Positions 18,422 through 26,516 of a stretch of 64,000 nt of DNA are shown in pieces. Position 1 is the stretch's first letter. Each line of letters opens with the position of its first letter. The stretch lies in the NCBI GenBank assembly GCA_013214545.1, contig JABSQB010000005.1, positions 80,880-144,879 on the forward strand, given 5' to 3'. Position numbers and translations under genes: made by a program. The notes beneath the pieces were generated by a model. It did not search any database. It was not told the origin of the DNA and saw nothing but the letters and a program-made list of their open reading frames with translations. The DNA is from Henriciella sp. GTDB lineage: Bacteria > Pseudomonadota > Alphaproteobacteria > Caulobacterales > Hyphomonadaceae.

Positions 18422-18814
18422 ATGGCGAAACAAACCGCTCAAAAGGTCCTGATCGTCGAGGACAATGCGCTGAATATGCGCCTGTTTAGCGATTTGCTTG
18501 AAGCGAGCGGATACGAAACCCTGCAATGCACTGACGGTGGCAAGGCGGCAGCGCTCGCAGTTGAGGAGCAACCCGATCTCATCATCATGGATATTCAGCT
18601 GCCAGAGGTCTCGGGCCTCGATATTACACGCTGGCTGAAGGATGATGAGCGCACGTCTGCCATCCCGGTTCTGGCTGTGACAGCGTTTGCGATGCGCACA
18701 GACGAGCTGCTGGTGCGCGAAGCGGGTTGTGAAGGGTATCTGTCAAAGCCGATTCAGGTCCGGTCTTTCCTGAAGACGGTCGATGATTTGATGCCGAAAG
18801 CCAAAGCGTCATGA
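18422..18814 (+). CDS. divK: Single-domain response regulator DivK
   Basis: DivK is a phosphorelay receiver that in Caulobacter signals through DivL and CckA to control CtrA and the cell cycle. The 130-residue product is a lone receiver domain: acidic pocket Glu13-Asp14 (VEDN), phosphoacceptor Asp57 (IIMDIQLP), Thr87 (LAVTAFA) and Lys109 (LSKPI). It has no output domain. It overlaps pleD by four bases (ATGA), the conserved divK-pleD arrangement, so the two are co-translated. The kinase-phosphatase partners PleC and DivJ are not in the window. Confidence 0.93.
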   Translation: MAKQTAQKVLIVEDNALNMRLFSDLLEASGYETLQCTDGGKAAALAVEEQPDLIIMDIQLPEVSGLDITRWLKDDERTSAIPVLAVTAFAMRTDELLVREAGCEGYLSKPIQVRSFLKTVDDLMPKAKAS

Positions 18815-20175
18815 CCGCCCGGGTCCTGGTCGTCGATGATATCGAGGCCAACCGGCGGGTCATGAAGGCCAAGCTGGAAGCACGCTATTACACTGTAATG
18901 CTTTCGCACACCGGAGAGCATGCGATCTCCAGCGCGATCCATCAGCAGCCCGACATCATTCTGCTCGATGTGATGATGCCGGGTATGGATGGCTATGAGG
19001 TTTGCCGACAGCTGAAATCCAATATCGCGACGCGCCACATTCCGATCGTGATGCTGACCGCTCTGACGGACGGTGACGATCGTTTGCGAGGGCTGGAAGC
19101 CGGGGCAGATGATTTTCTGTCCAAGCCTGTCGATGATTTCGCACTATTTGCGCGCCTCGAAGCGCTGTCGCGATACAATGCTGTTGCCGATGAATTGCGC
19201 ACCCGTGAGGCCGCCAATCCTCACACAGCAAATTTTACCGAGCACGAGATGAGCACGCTGTCCAAACCAGCGAGCGTGCTCGTCGTTGATCAGAATAATC
19301 AGGAAGCCCGCCGGGTTGCAGAGGCGTTGCATAAAGTCGGGCACGAGGCAGAAACCTGGATCGATGCGCAAAAAGGCGGGATCAAGTTCAAGGAACTCGA
19401 TTTAATCATTCTGGCATTGTCCGGACAGCGTCATGACGCGCTGAAACTCTGCGCGCAGATGCGATCCCTGCGTGAGGCGCGAGACTTCGCCATCATCGTC
19501 ACGTGCGATGAGAAGGACGAACAGCGTGCCGCAGAAGGCCTGCGTATTGGCGCGTCAGACGTGATTCAAACCCCTCTGGATCTGCAGGAATTACAGGCGC
19601 GCGTCGCGACACAAGTCAGACGCAAGCGCTACATTCAGATCTTGCGCAAACGCGTTGATACCGGGCTGGAACTCTCGGTCATTGATCAACTGACGGGGCT
19701 CTATAATCGCCGCTACATGCTGGAGCGGCTGCAGCTCTGGATGCAGCGTTCTTCAGTCGACGGTAAACCGGTTTCAGTCGTCGCTTTCGATATTGATCAC
19801 TTCAAAACCGTCAATGATGTGCATGGCCACGAGGCGGGGGACCTGGTGCTGCAGGAGTTTTCTGAGCGTCTGCGCACGAATATCCGCCCGAAGGACATTG
19901 CCTGCCGGCCGGGCGGGGAAGAGTTTCTGGTGATTATGCCTGAAACGCCTGGCGATCTCGCTTATATCGGGGCCGAACGGATCCGGCATGCGATCGCCAA
20001 CGAACCCTTCCTGGTTGAGCGCAAGAATGAAGAGATCCGGGTGACCGTCAGCGCTGGCGTCGCCACGCATTACGGCGAGGACGCTCTGCTTGCAGACCTG
20101 CTGCACCGGGCCGACCAGGCGCTCTACAAGGCCAAGGAGAATGGCCGCAATCGGATTGAGAAACTCGCGGCATAA
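18811..20175 (+). CDS. pleD: Response regulator diguanylate cyclase PleD
   Basis: PleD makes cyclic-di-GMP in response to phosphorylation and drives the swarmer-to-stalked transition in Caulobacter. The 454 residues comprise receiver 1 (about 4-118; phosphoacceptor Asp53, Lys105), an adaptor receiver (about 153-268) lacking an obvious phosphoacceptor Asp, and a GGDEF domain (about 285-450). The active site is GGEEF at 368-372 and the product-inhibition site is RPKD at 359-362, with Arg390 as a secondary site. These positions match the numbering reported for C. crescentus PleD, so the enzyme should be active and feedback-inhibited. A strong bidirectional terminator follows. Confidence 0.95.
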   Translation: MTARVLVVDDIEANRRVMKAKLEARYYTVMLSHTGEHAISSAIHQQPDIILLDVMMPGMDGYEVCRQLKSNIATRHIPIVMLTALTDGDDRLRGLEAGADDFLSKPVDDFALFARLEALSRYNAVADELRTREAANPHTANFTEHEMSTLSKPASVLVVDQNNQEARRVAEALHKVGHEAETWIDAQKGGIKFKELDLIILALSGQRHDALKLCAQMRSLREARDFAIIVTCDEKDEQRAAEGLRIGASDVIQTPLDLQELQARVATQVRRKRYIQILRKRVDTGLELSVIDQLTGLYNRRYMLERLQLWMQRSSVDGKPVSVVAFDIDHFKTVNDVHGHEAGDLVLQEFSERLRTNIRPKDIACRPGGEEFLVIMPETPGDLAYIGAERIRHAIANEPFLVERKNEEIRVTVSAGVATHYGEDALLADLLHRADQALYKAKENGRNRIEKLAA

Positions 20176-20177
20176 AA

Positions 20178-20205
20178 AAACCGGGCGCTCGGCCCGGTTT
20201 TATTG
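20178..20205. terminator. Bidirectional rho-independent terminator between pleD and rpmG
   Basis: A nine-base-pair stem (AAACCGGGC at 20178-20186 pairing with GCCCGGTTT at 20192-20200) has a five-base loop and a T-tract on the plus strand. Its mirror A-tract (20174-20180) gives a T-tract on the minus strand. It serves pleD from the left and rpmG from the right. Confidence 0.85.
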
Positions 20206-20225
20206 TTCGGTATCGAAGTCCGATC

Positions 20226-20393
20226 TTACTTGATCTTGCCTTCTTTGAACTCGACATGCTTTTTCGCAATCGGGTCGTACTTCCGCTTGACCATTTTCTC
20301 GGTCATGTTGCGTGGGTTCTTCTTCGTAACGTAGAAGAAGCCTGTGCCTGCAGTTGAATTCAGGCGAATTTTGATCGTTGCCGGTTTGGCCAT
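20226..20393 (-). CDS. rpmG: 50S ribosomal protein L33
   Basis: L33 is a small protein of the large ribosomal subunit near the E site. The reverse strand encodes a complete 55-residue product beginning [20 protein letters not shown] and ending EFKEGKIK, which matches the alphaproteobacterial L33 pattern ([10 protein letters not shown] segment, [14 protein letters not shown]). It has no zinc-binding cysteines, so it is the zinc-free (C-minus) form. It follows the NUDIX gene after 84 bases and is likely the last gene of rnr-NUDIX-rpmG, ending at the shared terminator. Confidence 0.95.
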   Translation of the reverse strand: MAKPATIKIRLNSTAGTGFFYVTKKNPRNMTEKMVKRKYDPIAKKHVEFKEGKIK

Positions 20394-20477
20394 GACGGTG
20401 CGCCTTTTGTTAAGGGCTGAATCTCGAAAACGCGTCTAATGATGGGTTGTGAGACGGAAGTCAACCACGCGGACGCA

Positions 20478-21203
20478 TCAAATTCTGTCCGCAGAGTGCC
20501 CGCTACGGGTCCAGCGCAGGAATGGTGGGCCGAGATCGTCTTTTCCGGCCAGTCTTTCCTTGATTTCCCCTAGCATGAAGCGGGTCACATTGGGCAGATC
20601 GAGCGCCATGGCGTCGTCCAAAGTAACCCATTGCAGATCGTGCAGTTCGGCGCCGTCCAGCGGGGGACGGTCGTCGATCAAGACTTTTTCAGCTTCGGCC
20701 ATGAAGAAGCGGGCATCAAACCGCTTTGGCCGGTAAGGCGGGGTCACCGCGCGGCCAATAAAGCGTAAATGTTCCAGGTTCGGCGCAATATCCATGGCGT
20801 AGAGCGGCTCCCAGCCGGCTGGCGCCTTGGTCGGCATTTCGGCAGACTGACCAAGCAGAAGTCCGGTTTCTTCAAAGGTTTCCCGGATGGCCGTCAATGC
20901 AAAGGCCCGCGGAATGCGTTTGGATTGAAACCGCAGCCGCGCTTCTTCAGCAGCAGCAAGTTCCCGATAGCTATGCGCGCGTCCATCCTGTGGATCGACC
21001 CGTCCGCCGGGGAACACGTATTTATCGGGCATGAAATCATGCCGGCCGGAGCGCTTGCCCATCAGAACCCGCGGCTGCGCCTGATCACGGCGGACCAGGA
21101 TCAGCGTCGCGGCATCACGCGGGCGCGGACTTGGGCGATCGGTGACGATAACTTCTGCCGCATCCTCTCGATCATAGGCATTTCCAAGATCGGGTTTGCT
21201 CAT
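20478..21203 (-). CDS. NUDIX hydrolase
   Basis: This 241-residue NUDIX enzyme probably cleaves a nucleoside-diphosphate-linked substrate. The fold starts at RDAATLILVRRD; FPGGRVDPQDG is followed, after an insertion of about 35 residues, by the metal-binding helix AIRETFEETGLLLG. The split Nudix box resembles NUDT19/CoA-pyrophosphatase-like proteins, so a CoA-type substrate is possible but unproven. Its start overlaps the rnr stop (ATGA), which implies co-translation with RNase R, and rpmG follows. Confidence 0.88.
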   Translation of the reverse strand: MSKPDLGNAYDREDAAEVIVTDRPSPRPRDAATLILVRRDQAQPRVLMGKRSGRHDFMPDKYVFPGGRVDPQDGRAHSYRELAAAEEARLRFQSKRIPRAFALTAIRETFEETGLLLGQSAEMPTKAPAGWEPLYAMDIAPNLEHLRFIGRAVTPPYRPKRFDARFFMAEAEKVLIDDRPPLDGAELHDLQWVTLDDAMALDLPNVTRFMLGEIKERLAGKDDLGPPFLRWTRSGHSADRI

Positions 21204-23458
21204 CGCTTTTTCTTGCCTCTGCCGCCGGGCTTTCCTTTGCCGCGGCTGACTTTGCCAGAGCCTTTGCGGCGATCATAGCGCTTCCCCCGCGTCCGCGGCT
21301 GCAGTTTCTCTCCGGGACGGCGCGGTTTCGGATCGGATAAGAGCTCCAGCAGCAGACCGCCCTCGAGCGGCGTCACTTCAGCCAATCTGACTTCCACGGA
21401 CTGGCCGAGCTCATAGCGTTTGCCTGAGTCTTCGCCAACGAGGGCCTGGGCATGTTCATTGTAGCGCCAGTATTCGTGCGAGATGCGCGATGCGGGGCAA
21501 AACCCGTCGGCGCCCGTCTCATCAAGGCGGACAAACAGCCCCGACGCAGTGACGCCGGTGATCCGACCTGAAAACTCCGCGCCCACGCGGTCGGCGAGGA
21601 AGAGGGCGAGATAGCGATCGGTGGCTTCGCGCTCTGCGGCCATGGATCGGCGCTCGGTCTGGACCAGGTGCTGAGCGGTCTCATCGAGTTGCGCGGCCTG
21701 CTTCTCCGTCAGGCCCTCGGGTCCGAAGCCCAGCGACTGGATCAAGGCGCGATGAACGATGAGATCGCTATACCGTCGGATCGGGCTGGTGAAATGCGCA
21801 TACTTCTTCAGGTTGAGGCCGAAGTGCCCGATATTCTCGGGACTGTAGATGGCTTGGCTTTGCGTGCGGAGGACGATCTCAGACACGGCTTCTGAGTGCT
21901 CTGTTTCTTCAAAGTCGAGGAGCAATCGATTGAACCGCTTGGTTTGCGTGCGCTCGCTGAGGGGCCAGTCAATATCCAGCGTCTTCAAGAACTCGGTCAG
22001 CGCGGCGATCTTGGCATCGGACGGCGCATCATGGACGCGGTAGAGCAGGGGGCTGCCACGCTTTTCCAGCTCTTCCGCGGCGCAGACATTGGCCTGGATC
22101 ATCAGCTCTTCGATCAGCTTATGCGCATCGAAGCGGGCTTTTGCCCGGATCCCTGCCACCGTGCCATCTTCTGCGATCTCGACCTTGCGCTCAGGTAGAT
22201 CCAACTCCAAAGGGCCGCGGCGTTCGCGGGCTTTGCTGAGCGCAGCGTAAGCCTCCCACAGCGGCCGCAACACGGGTTCGAGCAATTTGCTCGCGCGCTC
22301 GCTCGGTTGTCCATCAATCGCCTGCTGCGCCTCTTCATAGGACAAGGCTCCGGCAGAGCGCATCGTGGCGCGCATGAACTTGTGTGAGCGCTTGGTGCCG
22401 GATTGATCGAAACGGATTTCAACCGCCATGCAGGGCCGGTCCTGGGCTTCCTTCAAAGAACAGGCATCGGCGCTCAGTTCGAACGGCAGCATCGGCACCA
22501 CCCGATCCGGGAAATAGGTTGAGTTGCCGCGTTTAAGCGCCTCTACATCGAGCGCGCTGGCCGGTGTGACATAGGCTGCAACATCAGCGATCGCGACAAT
22601 CACGCGGAAGCCACCGTCCAGACGTTCAGCAAAGACAGCATCGTCATGGTCACGCGCATCGGCGGGATCAATGGTGATGAGGGGCGTCTCGCGCAGGTCG
22701 GTTCGCTTCACATCTACCGGAACGTGAGACTGCGCCTGTTTAACAACTTGGGCCGGAAACTCGGTTGGAATGTCATGCGCGGCGATGGCCAGCAGCGACG
22801 CTGCCCGTGGATCTTCTCGGCGACCGATAATCTCAGTGATGCGCGCGCGCACTGGGCCATAGCCGCGTTGAGGCATCGGCATGGCAATGACGAGATCGCC
22901 GTCTTCAGCGCCGTTGATATCGGCTTCGCGCACATGCAGTTCGTGTTTGATCTTGCGGCTGGCGGGTTTCACCCGTCCGCCGCGTGCTGTGCGAAGATAG
23001 ACTCCGGTAACCGGGCGCTCATCATCGCGCGTCTCGAACAGTTTCATCAGCCGCGCAGACCAGACGCCATTGCTTTGCTTGATCCGGGCGAGGCCGCGAT
23101 CACCGACACCCGGGGCGGGCCCTTTCGACTTGCCGCTATAGCCATCATAGATCAGCTCAGGGCCATATAGCCCCTCTTTGCCGCTCGCACGTGCGATCAG
23201 ATCGCCGTGATCATCAGTGCGCTCGAAAACGATGACTGAGGTCGGGGGCGGCACGTCCGACCGTGCCCAGGCGCGCTTGCCTGTTTTTGTCAGGGTGCCG
23301 TCAGCTTCCAGCTCTTTCAGGATAGCGCGCAGGGTTTGCCGTTCGCGGCCTTTCACTTTGAGGCCGCGGGCAATGTCTTGTTTCGATGTTGCGTCCGGAT
23401 TGTCCTTCAGAAAGTCCAACACGGTTTGTCGATCAGGAAAACTCATGGCGCGCGCCAT
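21200..23458 (-). CDS. rnr: Ribonuclease R
   Basis: RNase R is a processive 3'-to-5' exoribonuclease that degrades structured RNA. The 752 residues contain an N-terminal winged-helix region (about 5-65, DRQTVLDFLKDN onward), cold-shock-like domains, the RNB catalytic domain (from about 255, with the Asp cluster in DPADARDHDDAVF), an S1 domain (about 630-715) and a Lys/Arg/Gly-rich tail. Start is ATG 23458 or ATG 23446; neither has a strong ribosome binding site. First gene of rnr-NUDIX-rpmG. In many alphaproteobacteria rnr follows topA; here topA is about 4.7 kb upstream on the same strand with other genes between. Confidence 0.95.
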   Translation of the reverse strand: MARAMSFPDRQTVLDFLKDNPDATSKQDIARGLKVKGRERQTLRAILKELEADGTLTKTGKRAWARSDVPPPTSVIVFERTDDHGDLIARASGKEGLYGPELIYDGYSGKSKGPAPGVGDRGLARIKQSNGVWSARLMKLFETRDDERPVTGVYLRTARGGRVKPASRKIKHELHVREADINGAEDGDLVIAMPMPQRGYGPVRARITEIIGRREDPRAASLLAIAAHDIPTEFPAQVVKQAQSHVPVDVKRTDLRETPLITIDPADARDHDDAVFAERLDGGFRVIVAIADVAAYVTPASALDVEALKRGNSTYFPDRVVPMLPFELSADACSLKEAQDRPCMAVEIRFDQSGTKRSHKFMRATMRSAGALSYEEAQQAIDGQPSERASKLLEPVLRPLWEAYAALSKARERRGPLELDLPERKVEIAEDGTVAGIRAKARFDAHKLIEELMIQANVCAAEELEKRGSPLLYRVHDAPSDAKIAALTEFLKTLDIDWPLSERTQTKRFNRLLLDFEETEHSEAVSEIVLRTQSQAIYSPENIGHFGLNLKKYAHFTSPIRRYSDLIVHRALIQSLGFGPEGLTEKQAAQLDETAQHLVQTERRSMAAEREATDRYLALFLADRVGAEFSGRITGVTASGLFVRLDETGADGFCPASRISHEYWRYNEHAQALVGEDSGKRYELGQSVEVRLAEVTPLEGGLLLELLSDPKPRRPGEKLQPRTRGKRYDRRKGSGKVSRGKGKPGGRGKKKR

Positions 23459-23495
23459 ACAGGAAGTTGCGCGGTTTGGCTTGTCCTATTTGACA

Positions 23496-24011
23496 TTATG
23501 CTTGGTGTGACAATACCGGCGTCTCTGGGAATGAGCTTTGTTGCTCGTCCAGATTGATCCGCAATTCGAGCAGGTAGTTCTCAAATCCCGCCTTCTCGTA
23601 AGCGCGCACAGCCGGCGCATTGTCGGGATAAACCGTGAGATGCACTTCCGGCAGATCGTTGTCCTTGGCCCAGGCAAACAGATGATCGAGGACGAGCTGA
23701 TTGACGCCTTTGCCGCGATGATCCGGATCGACATAGAGGAACCCGATAAAGGCATGCTCGTCGGGGGTGAGATAGTGGCGAGAGGCCTTGCGCTTGGCGT
23801 AGCCAGAGCCAATCAATTTGCCATCCAGCTCTGCGACCGCGACCTCTGCGTCTTCAGCCTCGATCAGCGCGCCAACGTCATAATAGCTGATCGGATCAGG
23901 CTTCAGCATGTGATCATAGGGGCGCTCTGCTGTGATGATCCCTTGTTCAAAGGTCAGCAGGATCGGCAGATCATCTGGTTTTGCGGTGCGTATGGATATC
24001 TCGGACGACAT
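23496..24011 (-). CDS. GNAT family N-acetyltransferase
   Basis: This is an acetyl-CoA-dependent acetyltransferase of 171 residues. The GNAT core includes the acetyl-CoA-binding segment FIGFLYVDPDHRGKGVNQLVLDHL (Arg/Gly-x-Gly loop) and the C-terminal YPDNAPAVRAYEKAGFEN motif. I start it at ATG 24011, where the domain begins; the longest frame to 24152 runs through AT-rich intergenic DNA. It is not a LuxI-type autoinducer synthase, which has a different Arg/Trp/Asp signature. Substrate unknown. It lies 38 bases beyond the rnr start, on the same strand. Confidence 0.85.
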   Translation of the reverse strand: MSSEISIRTAKPDDLPILLTFEQGIITAERPYDHMLKPDPISYYDVGALIEAEDAEVAVAELDGKLIGSGYAKRKASRHYLTPDEHAFIGFLYVDPDHRGKGVNQLVLDHLFAWAKDNDLPEVHLTVYPDNAPAVRAYEKAGFENYLLELRINLDEQQSSFPETPVLSHQA

Positions 24012-24297
24012 GTAAGCGCCGTATCCTGAAGCATGGTGGGCTGTCCAGACAGATCTTCTAAAGTGTTTGCGGGATGGAAGCGGTCGGTAGTGATAAATAA
24101 GTATCCAATCAGAAATAGATAAAATGCAGGATTTAATTATAGAATGAATCAACCAATATCTGTATTGTGGTTTTAAGGGACAAAATACTGCGTAAATAAA
24201 AGGGAGATTGATTCTCGCTATTTAAGAGTGGGGCGTGGATCAGATTTTCCGAAGATCGGTTGGCGAGTTTAGCTCGCCCCGCTTGGGAGTTGCGCAG
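24012..24297. promoter_or_regulatory. AT-rich intergenic leader upstream of a LuxR-type gene
   Basis: This 286-base gap is far more AT-rich than its surroundings, mainly from 24085 to 24230. It contains a short palindrome CTGTC-CA-GACAG (24041-24052) just upstream of the GNAT start. No RNA gene, convincing -35/-10 pair or small ORF stands out. The AT-richness fits a regulated promoter or an acquired segment edge. Confidence 0.4.
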
Positions 24298-25155
24298 ATG
24301 AGTTTGAACGCCGAACTGCTCAGATTGTATCGAACCAGCTCCCTGGCGGACTTGTTGGATCAGACAGCAGCGGCCTTTTCAAAAATTGGATTACCGCACC
24401 TGGTCATGAAGTGGACGCCAGCTGCGGGCAGTCACATGAGTATGCGCGAGAACAGCTCTATTGTCTGGAGCAATTTCTCGTCCTGTTTCGGTGACAAAGC
24501 GGCGGAGATTTATGATCTCCTGCAGGAATCTGTGGTAATTGGCCTCGAGCAGGCGCGCTCCAACACGCTTGAACGACAAAATTGGCGGCTTGAACAAGAC
24601 GGGATGTATCAATTGAGCGCCGACGCGCCCAAACCCTTCTTCCTGACCCAATACCAAAAGAACATCATTCGTGACTTTGGTGAGCGTGAATGGCGCGAAT
24701 TTTTCGTCCTGCCGCTGTCGCGGGAACGCGAACGCGTTTTGGTTCTTGAAGCCAAGACCCAGAAAAGACTCTCCAAAGATGCGGTAGAAACCGCCAAGAC
24801 CACATTCTCTGTGTTCGCTTGCGTTTACCAGGGTTTGCATCGGCCGGAACTCACCAGCATCGGTAGCGATACTAACGACGTCGCCAAAAGCTATTTATCC
24901 CGACGGGAAATCCAATGCCTGCAATGGCTAGCAGCCGGAAAGACGCTTTCTGAAGCGGCCACGATTCTCGGCATTTCCGAGCGCACCCTGCGATTTCACG
25001 TCAATAATGCCAAACAAAAGCTCGGCGTCTCGACGACGATCCAGACCGTGGTTGCGGCGGCGCTGGAGTATGGCTTCGATCCGCGCGATCCACGCCGGTC
25101 ATTGTATCAGTCCAGTCGTACCCCGGCGCCACCGGATGTCCGGGAAGCCAGCTGA
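24298..25155 (+). CDS. LuxR-type transcriptional regulator, divergent sensor domain
   Basis: This 285-residue protein ends in a LuxR/FixJ helix-turn-helix (about 200-258, LSRREIQCLQWLAAGKTLSEAA then ISERTLRFHVNNAKQKLG). The N-terminal 185 residues look like a strongly diverged autoinducer-binding or GAF-like domain (LADLLDQTAAAFSKIGLPHLV early, EWREFFVLPLSRERERVLVLEA later), but the conserved homoserine-lactone pocket residues cannot be aligned, so the ligand is unknown. ATG 24298 follows GGGAG at good spacing; a GTG at 24235 would add 21 residues. It converges with the secreted-protein gene that ends at 25175 and is the obvious local candidate to control it. Confidence 0.82.
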   Translation: MSLNAELLRLYRTSSLADLLDQTAAAFSKIGLPHLVMKWTPAAGSHMSMRENSSIVWSNFSSCFGDKAAEIYDLLQESVVIGLEQARSNTLERQNWRLEQDGMYQLSADAPKPFFLTQYQKNIIRDFGEREWREFFVLPLSRERERVLVLEAKTQKRLSKDAVETAKTTFSVFACVYQGLHRPELTSIGSDTNDVAKSYLSRREIQCLQWLAAGKTLSEAATILGISERTLRFHVNNAKQKLGVSTTIQTVVAAALEYGFDPRDPRRSLYQSSRTPAPPDVREAS

Positions 25156-25174
25156 GCCCATTTGCCAACAGAGC

Positions 25175-25753
25175 CTATTTGTTCGTGTAGGTGATGTTTG
25201 CGTGACCCGAAATGTACTTCGCATCGACGGTGAGCCCTTTGGCAGGATTGGATGAGGTGTAAGAGTTGTGTGAGGAGTTCTGGCTATGGTTGAACGCGCC
25301 AGTGCCTTTTCCGGTTCCGTGATCAAAATGCCAGTTTGAGGTATAGGTGACGAGGGGTTTGTCCGCCGCCACGCCGCAATACTGAGAGAACTCGACGGAC
25401 GCCTCGTAATAATTGCTGCGCTGTTCGTCGCCATTCTCATCTTTGTAATAGGCGTAGACTTTTCCCAGCGTCGGCGTGCACGCGCCGCAATCCGGCGAGC
25501 ATTTATTGCCCGTAGCTTGAACCCCGACCACACCATAGGCTCCAGCCTTAACTTTGTGGCTGTCGACACTCTTGCCATTATAGGTCAGGCGGGCATGCTT
25601 TGATTTGCCGTCGTGCAAGCGAAACGTGAGGTCGGTATCGGTTGAATTGGTGATCCGCAACTCGAATATCGAGGACGTGGCATGAGCGATGTCGGCCGTC
25701 GCCGCCAAACCAAGGGTCAGGATCAAACCCGCTGAAACAGCTTTCAGATTCAT
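25175..25753 (-). CDS. Secreted protein of unknown family (four Cys)
   Basis: This 192-residue exported protein of unknown function has a clean Sec signal (MNLKAVSAGLILTLGLAATADIAHA) and a mature domain that looks beta-rich (FELRITNSTDTDLTFRLHDG onward). Three cysteines are clustered in NKCSPDCGACTP, with a fourth in SQYCGVA, which suggests disulfides. A polar stretch (FNHSQNSSHNSYTSSN) rich in Asn, Ser and His precedes the C-terminal strand. ATG 25753 has a near-perfect AGGAGG ribosome binding site, implying high expression. It shares a 141-base divergent promoter region, with a lux-box-like palindrome at its centre, with the secreted-protein gene at 25895. I do not recognise the fold. Confidence 0.72.
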   Translation of the reverse strand: MNLKAVSAGLILTLGLAATADIAHATSSIFELRITNSTDTDLTFRLHDGKSKHARLTYNGKSVDSHKVKAGAYGVVGVQATGNKCSPDCGACTPTLGKVYAYYKDENGDEQRSNYYEASVEFSQYCGVAADKPLVTYTSNWHFDHGTGKGTGAFNHSQNSSHNSYTSSNPAKGLTVDAKYISGHANITYTNK

Positions 25754-25813
25754 CTCTACCTCCTGAAGCATAAAGGAAGGTGGCGAAGTGTGCGCCGCAG
25801 CTGCCGGATTGAA

Positions 25814-25831
25814 ACTGTCCGATATGACAGT
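25814..25831. promoter_or_regulatory. lux-box-like inverted repeat
   Basis: ACTGTC-CGATAT-GACAGT is a perfect 6-6-6 interrupted palindrome that also satisfies the CT-N12-AG pattern of LuxR/LasR-type operators. Its midpoint lies about 70 bases from the start of each divergent secreted-protein gene. For the rightward gene a box centred near -42 would put the transcript start around 25865, with GATAGA (25851-25856) as a weak -10. The leftward direction shows no matching -10. Binding by either LuxR-type protein in the window is inference. Confidence 0.5.
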
Positions 25832-25894
25832 CGAGTGCATTTTGCCGTTCGATAGAACTGAACGCCTCACGCCATCGAATATGAAGGGAATGCT

Positions 25895-26437
25895 ATGAGA
25901 CGATTGCTCCGAACAACAATCACCGCGGGTCTTGGCAGCGCGGCCATGATGGCGACTGGCCTCTCAGGCGTCGCGCACGCAGCGACCGAAGTAGAGAGAT
26001 ATACACATTCCTCATGTGACGACGAAGGCGCGTCCTGCGGCGTGATCGTGATGGGAAATGGCGGGGGTTACATTCTCGAATGGGTCGAGGTGAAAGCGCA
26101 CACGGCTCAACCCAGCAACGCGCCTTCAGGTTGCTCGGGTGTTGGCAAGAAGATCGGTGAAGATGTTGATTTAAATCAATATGTTACATTCATTGTCCCA
26201 GCCAGTTGTTCGTACAAGCTCAAGCTCAAGATCAAGAGTGCGAATCAGAAAGACAAGAACATCTATCTGACCCCCGGCTGCCAGGTCATCGCAGAAGTCA
26301 AAGGCACAGCTACGGACAATACGTGGAAATCTCTGAAAGTTTCGGCCTTATCGAATAAAGTGCCGACCACCAGCGGCGGAACGCCCATCGATAGCCTGGG
26401 CAATAAATGCGGACAGCTCGGCTCCAGCGGATTTTGA
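25895..26437 (+). CDS. Secreted Cys-rich protein of unknown family
   Basis: This 180-residue exported protein has a Sec signal (MRRLLRTTITAGLGSAAMM, ending near VAHAA) and a mature part with six cysteines (SSCDDEGASCG, SGCSG, ASCSY, PGCQV, NKCGQ), enough for three disulfides. Alternating hydrophobic and Lys-rich segments (YKLKLKIKSANQKDKNIY) suggest beta-strands. GAAGGGA upstream of the ATG serves as ribosome binding site. It is divergent from the other secreted-protein gene and lies about 120 bases before the secretin gene on the same strand, so it may be co-transcribed with it. No family recognised. Confidence 0.7.
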   Translation: MRRLLRTTITAGLGSAAMMATGLSGVAHAATEVERYTHSSCDDEGASCGVIVMGNGGGYILEWVEVKAHTAQPSNAPSGCSGVGKKIGEDVDLNQYVTFIVPASCSYKLKLKIKSANQKDKNIYLTPGCQVIAEVKGTATDNTWKSLKVSALSNKVPTTSGGTPIDSLGNKCGQLGSSGF

Positions 26438-26454
26438 TCGGCATTGATCATCGG

Positions 26455-26485
26455 GAGAGTGGTCCCGCTTAGGTCCGCCGCTCTC
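26455..26485 (+). other. Hairpin between secreted-protein and secretin genes
   Basis: GAGAGTGG (26455-26462) can pair with CCGCTCTC (26478-26485), including one G-T pair, with a 15-base loop. Only a short pyrimidine run (TCCTTC) follows, so it is at best a weak terminator or attenuator that could lower read-through into the secretin gene. Confidence 0.3.
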
Positions 26486-26516
26486 TCCTTCAAACGGATG
26501 ATTCTGGCCAATCGGA

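Noticed and set aside
23496..24011. GNAT gene as a possible LuxI-type autoinducer synthase next to the LuxR gene
   Set aside because: It carries the classical RimI-like acetyl-CoA motif and lacks the LuxI arginine/tryptophan/aspartate signature.
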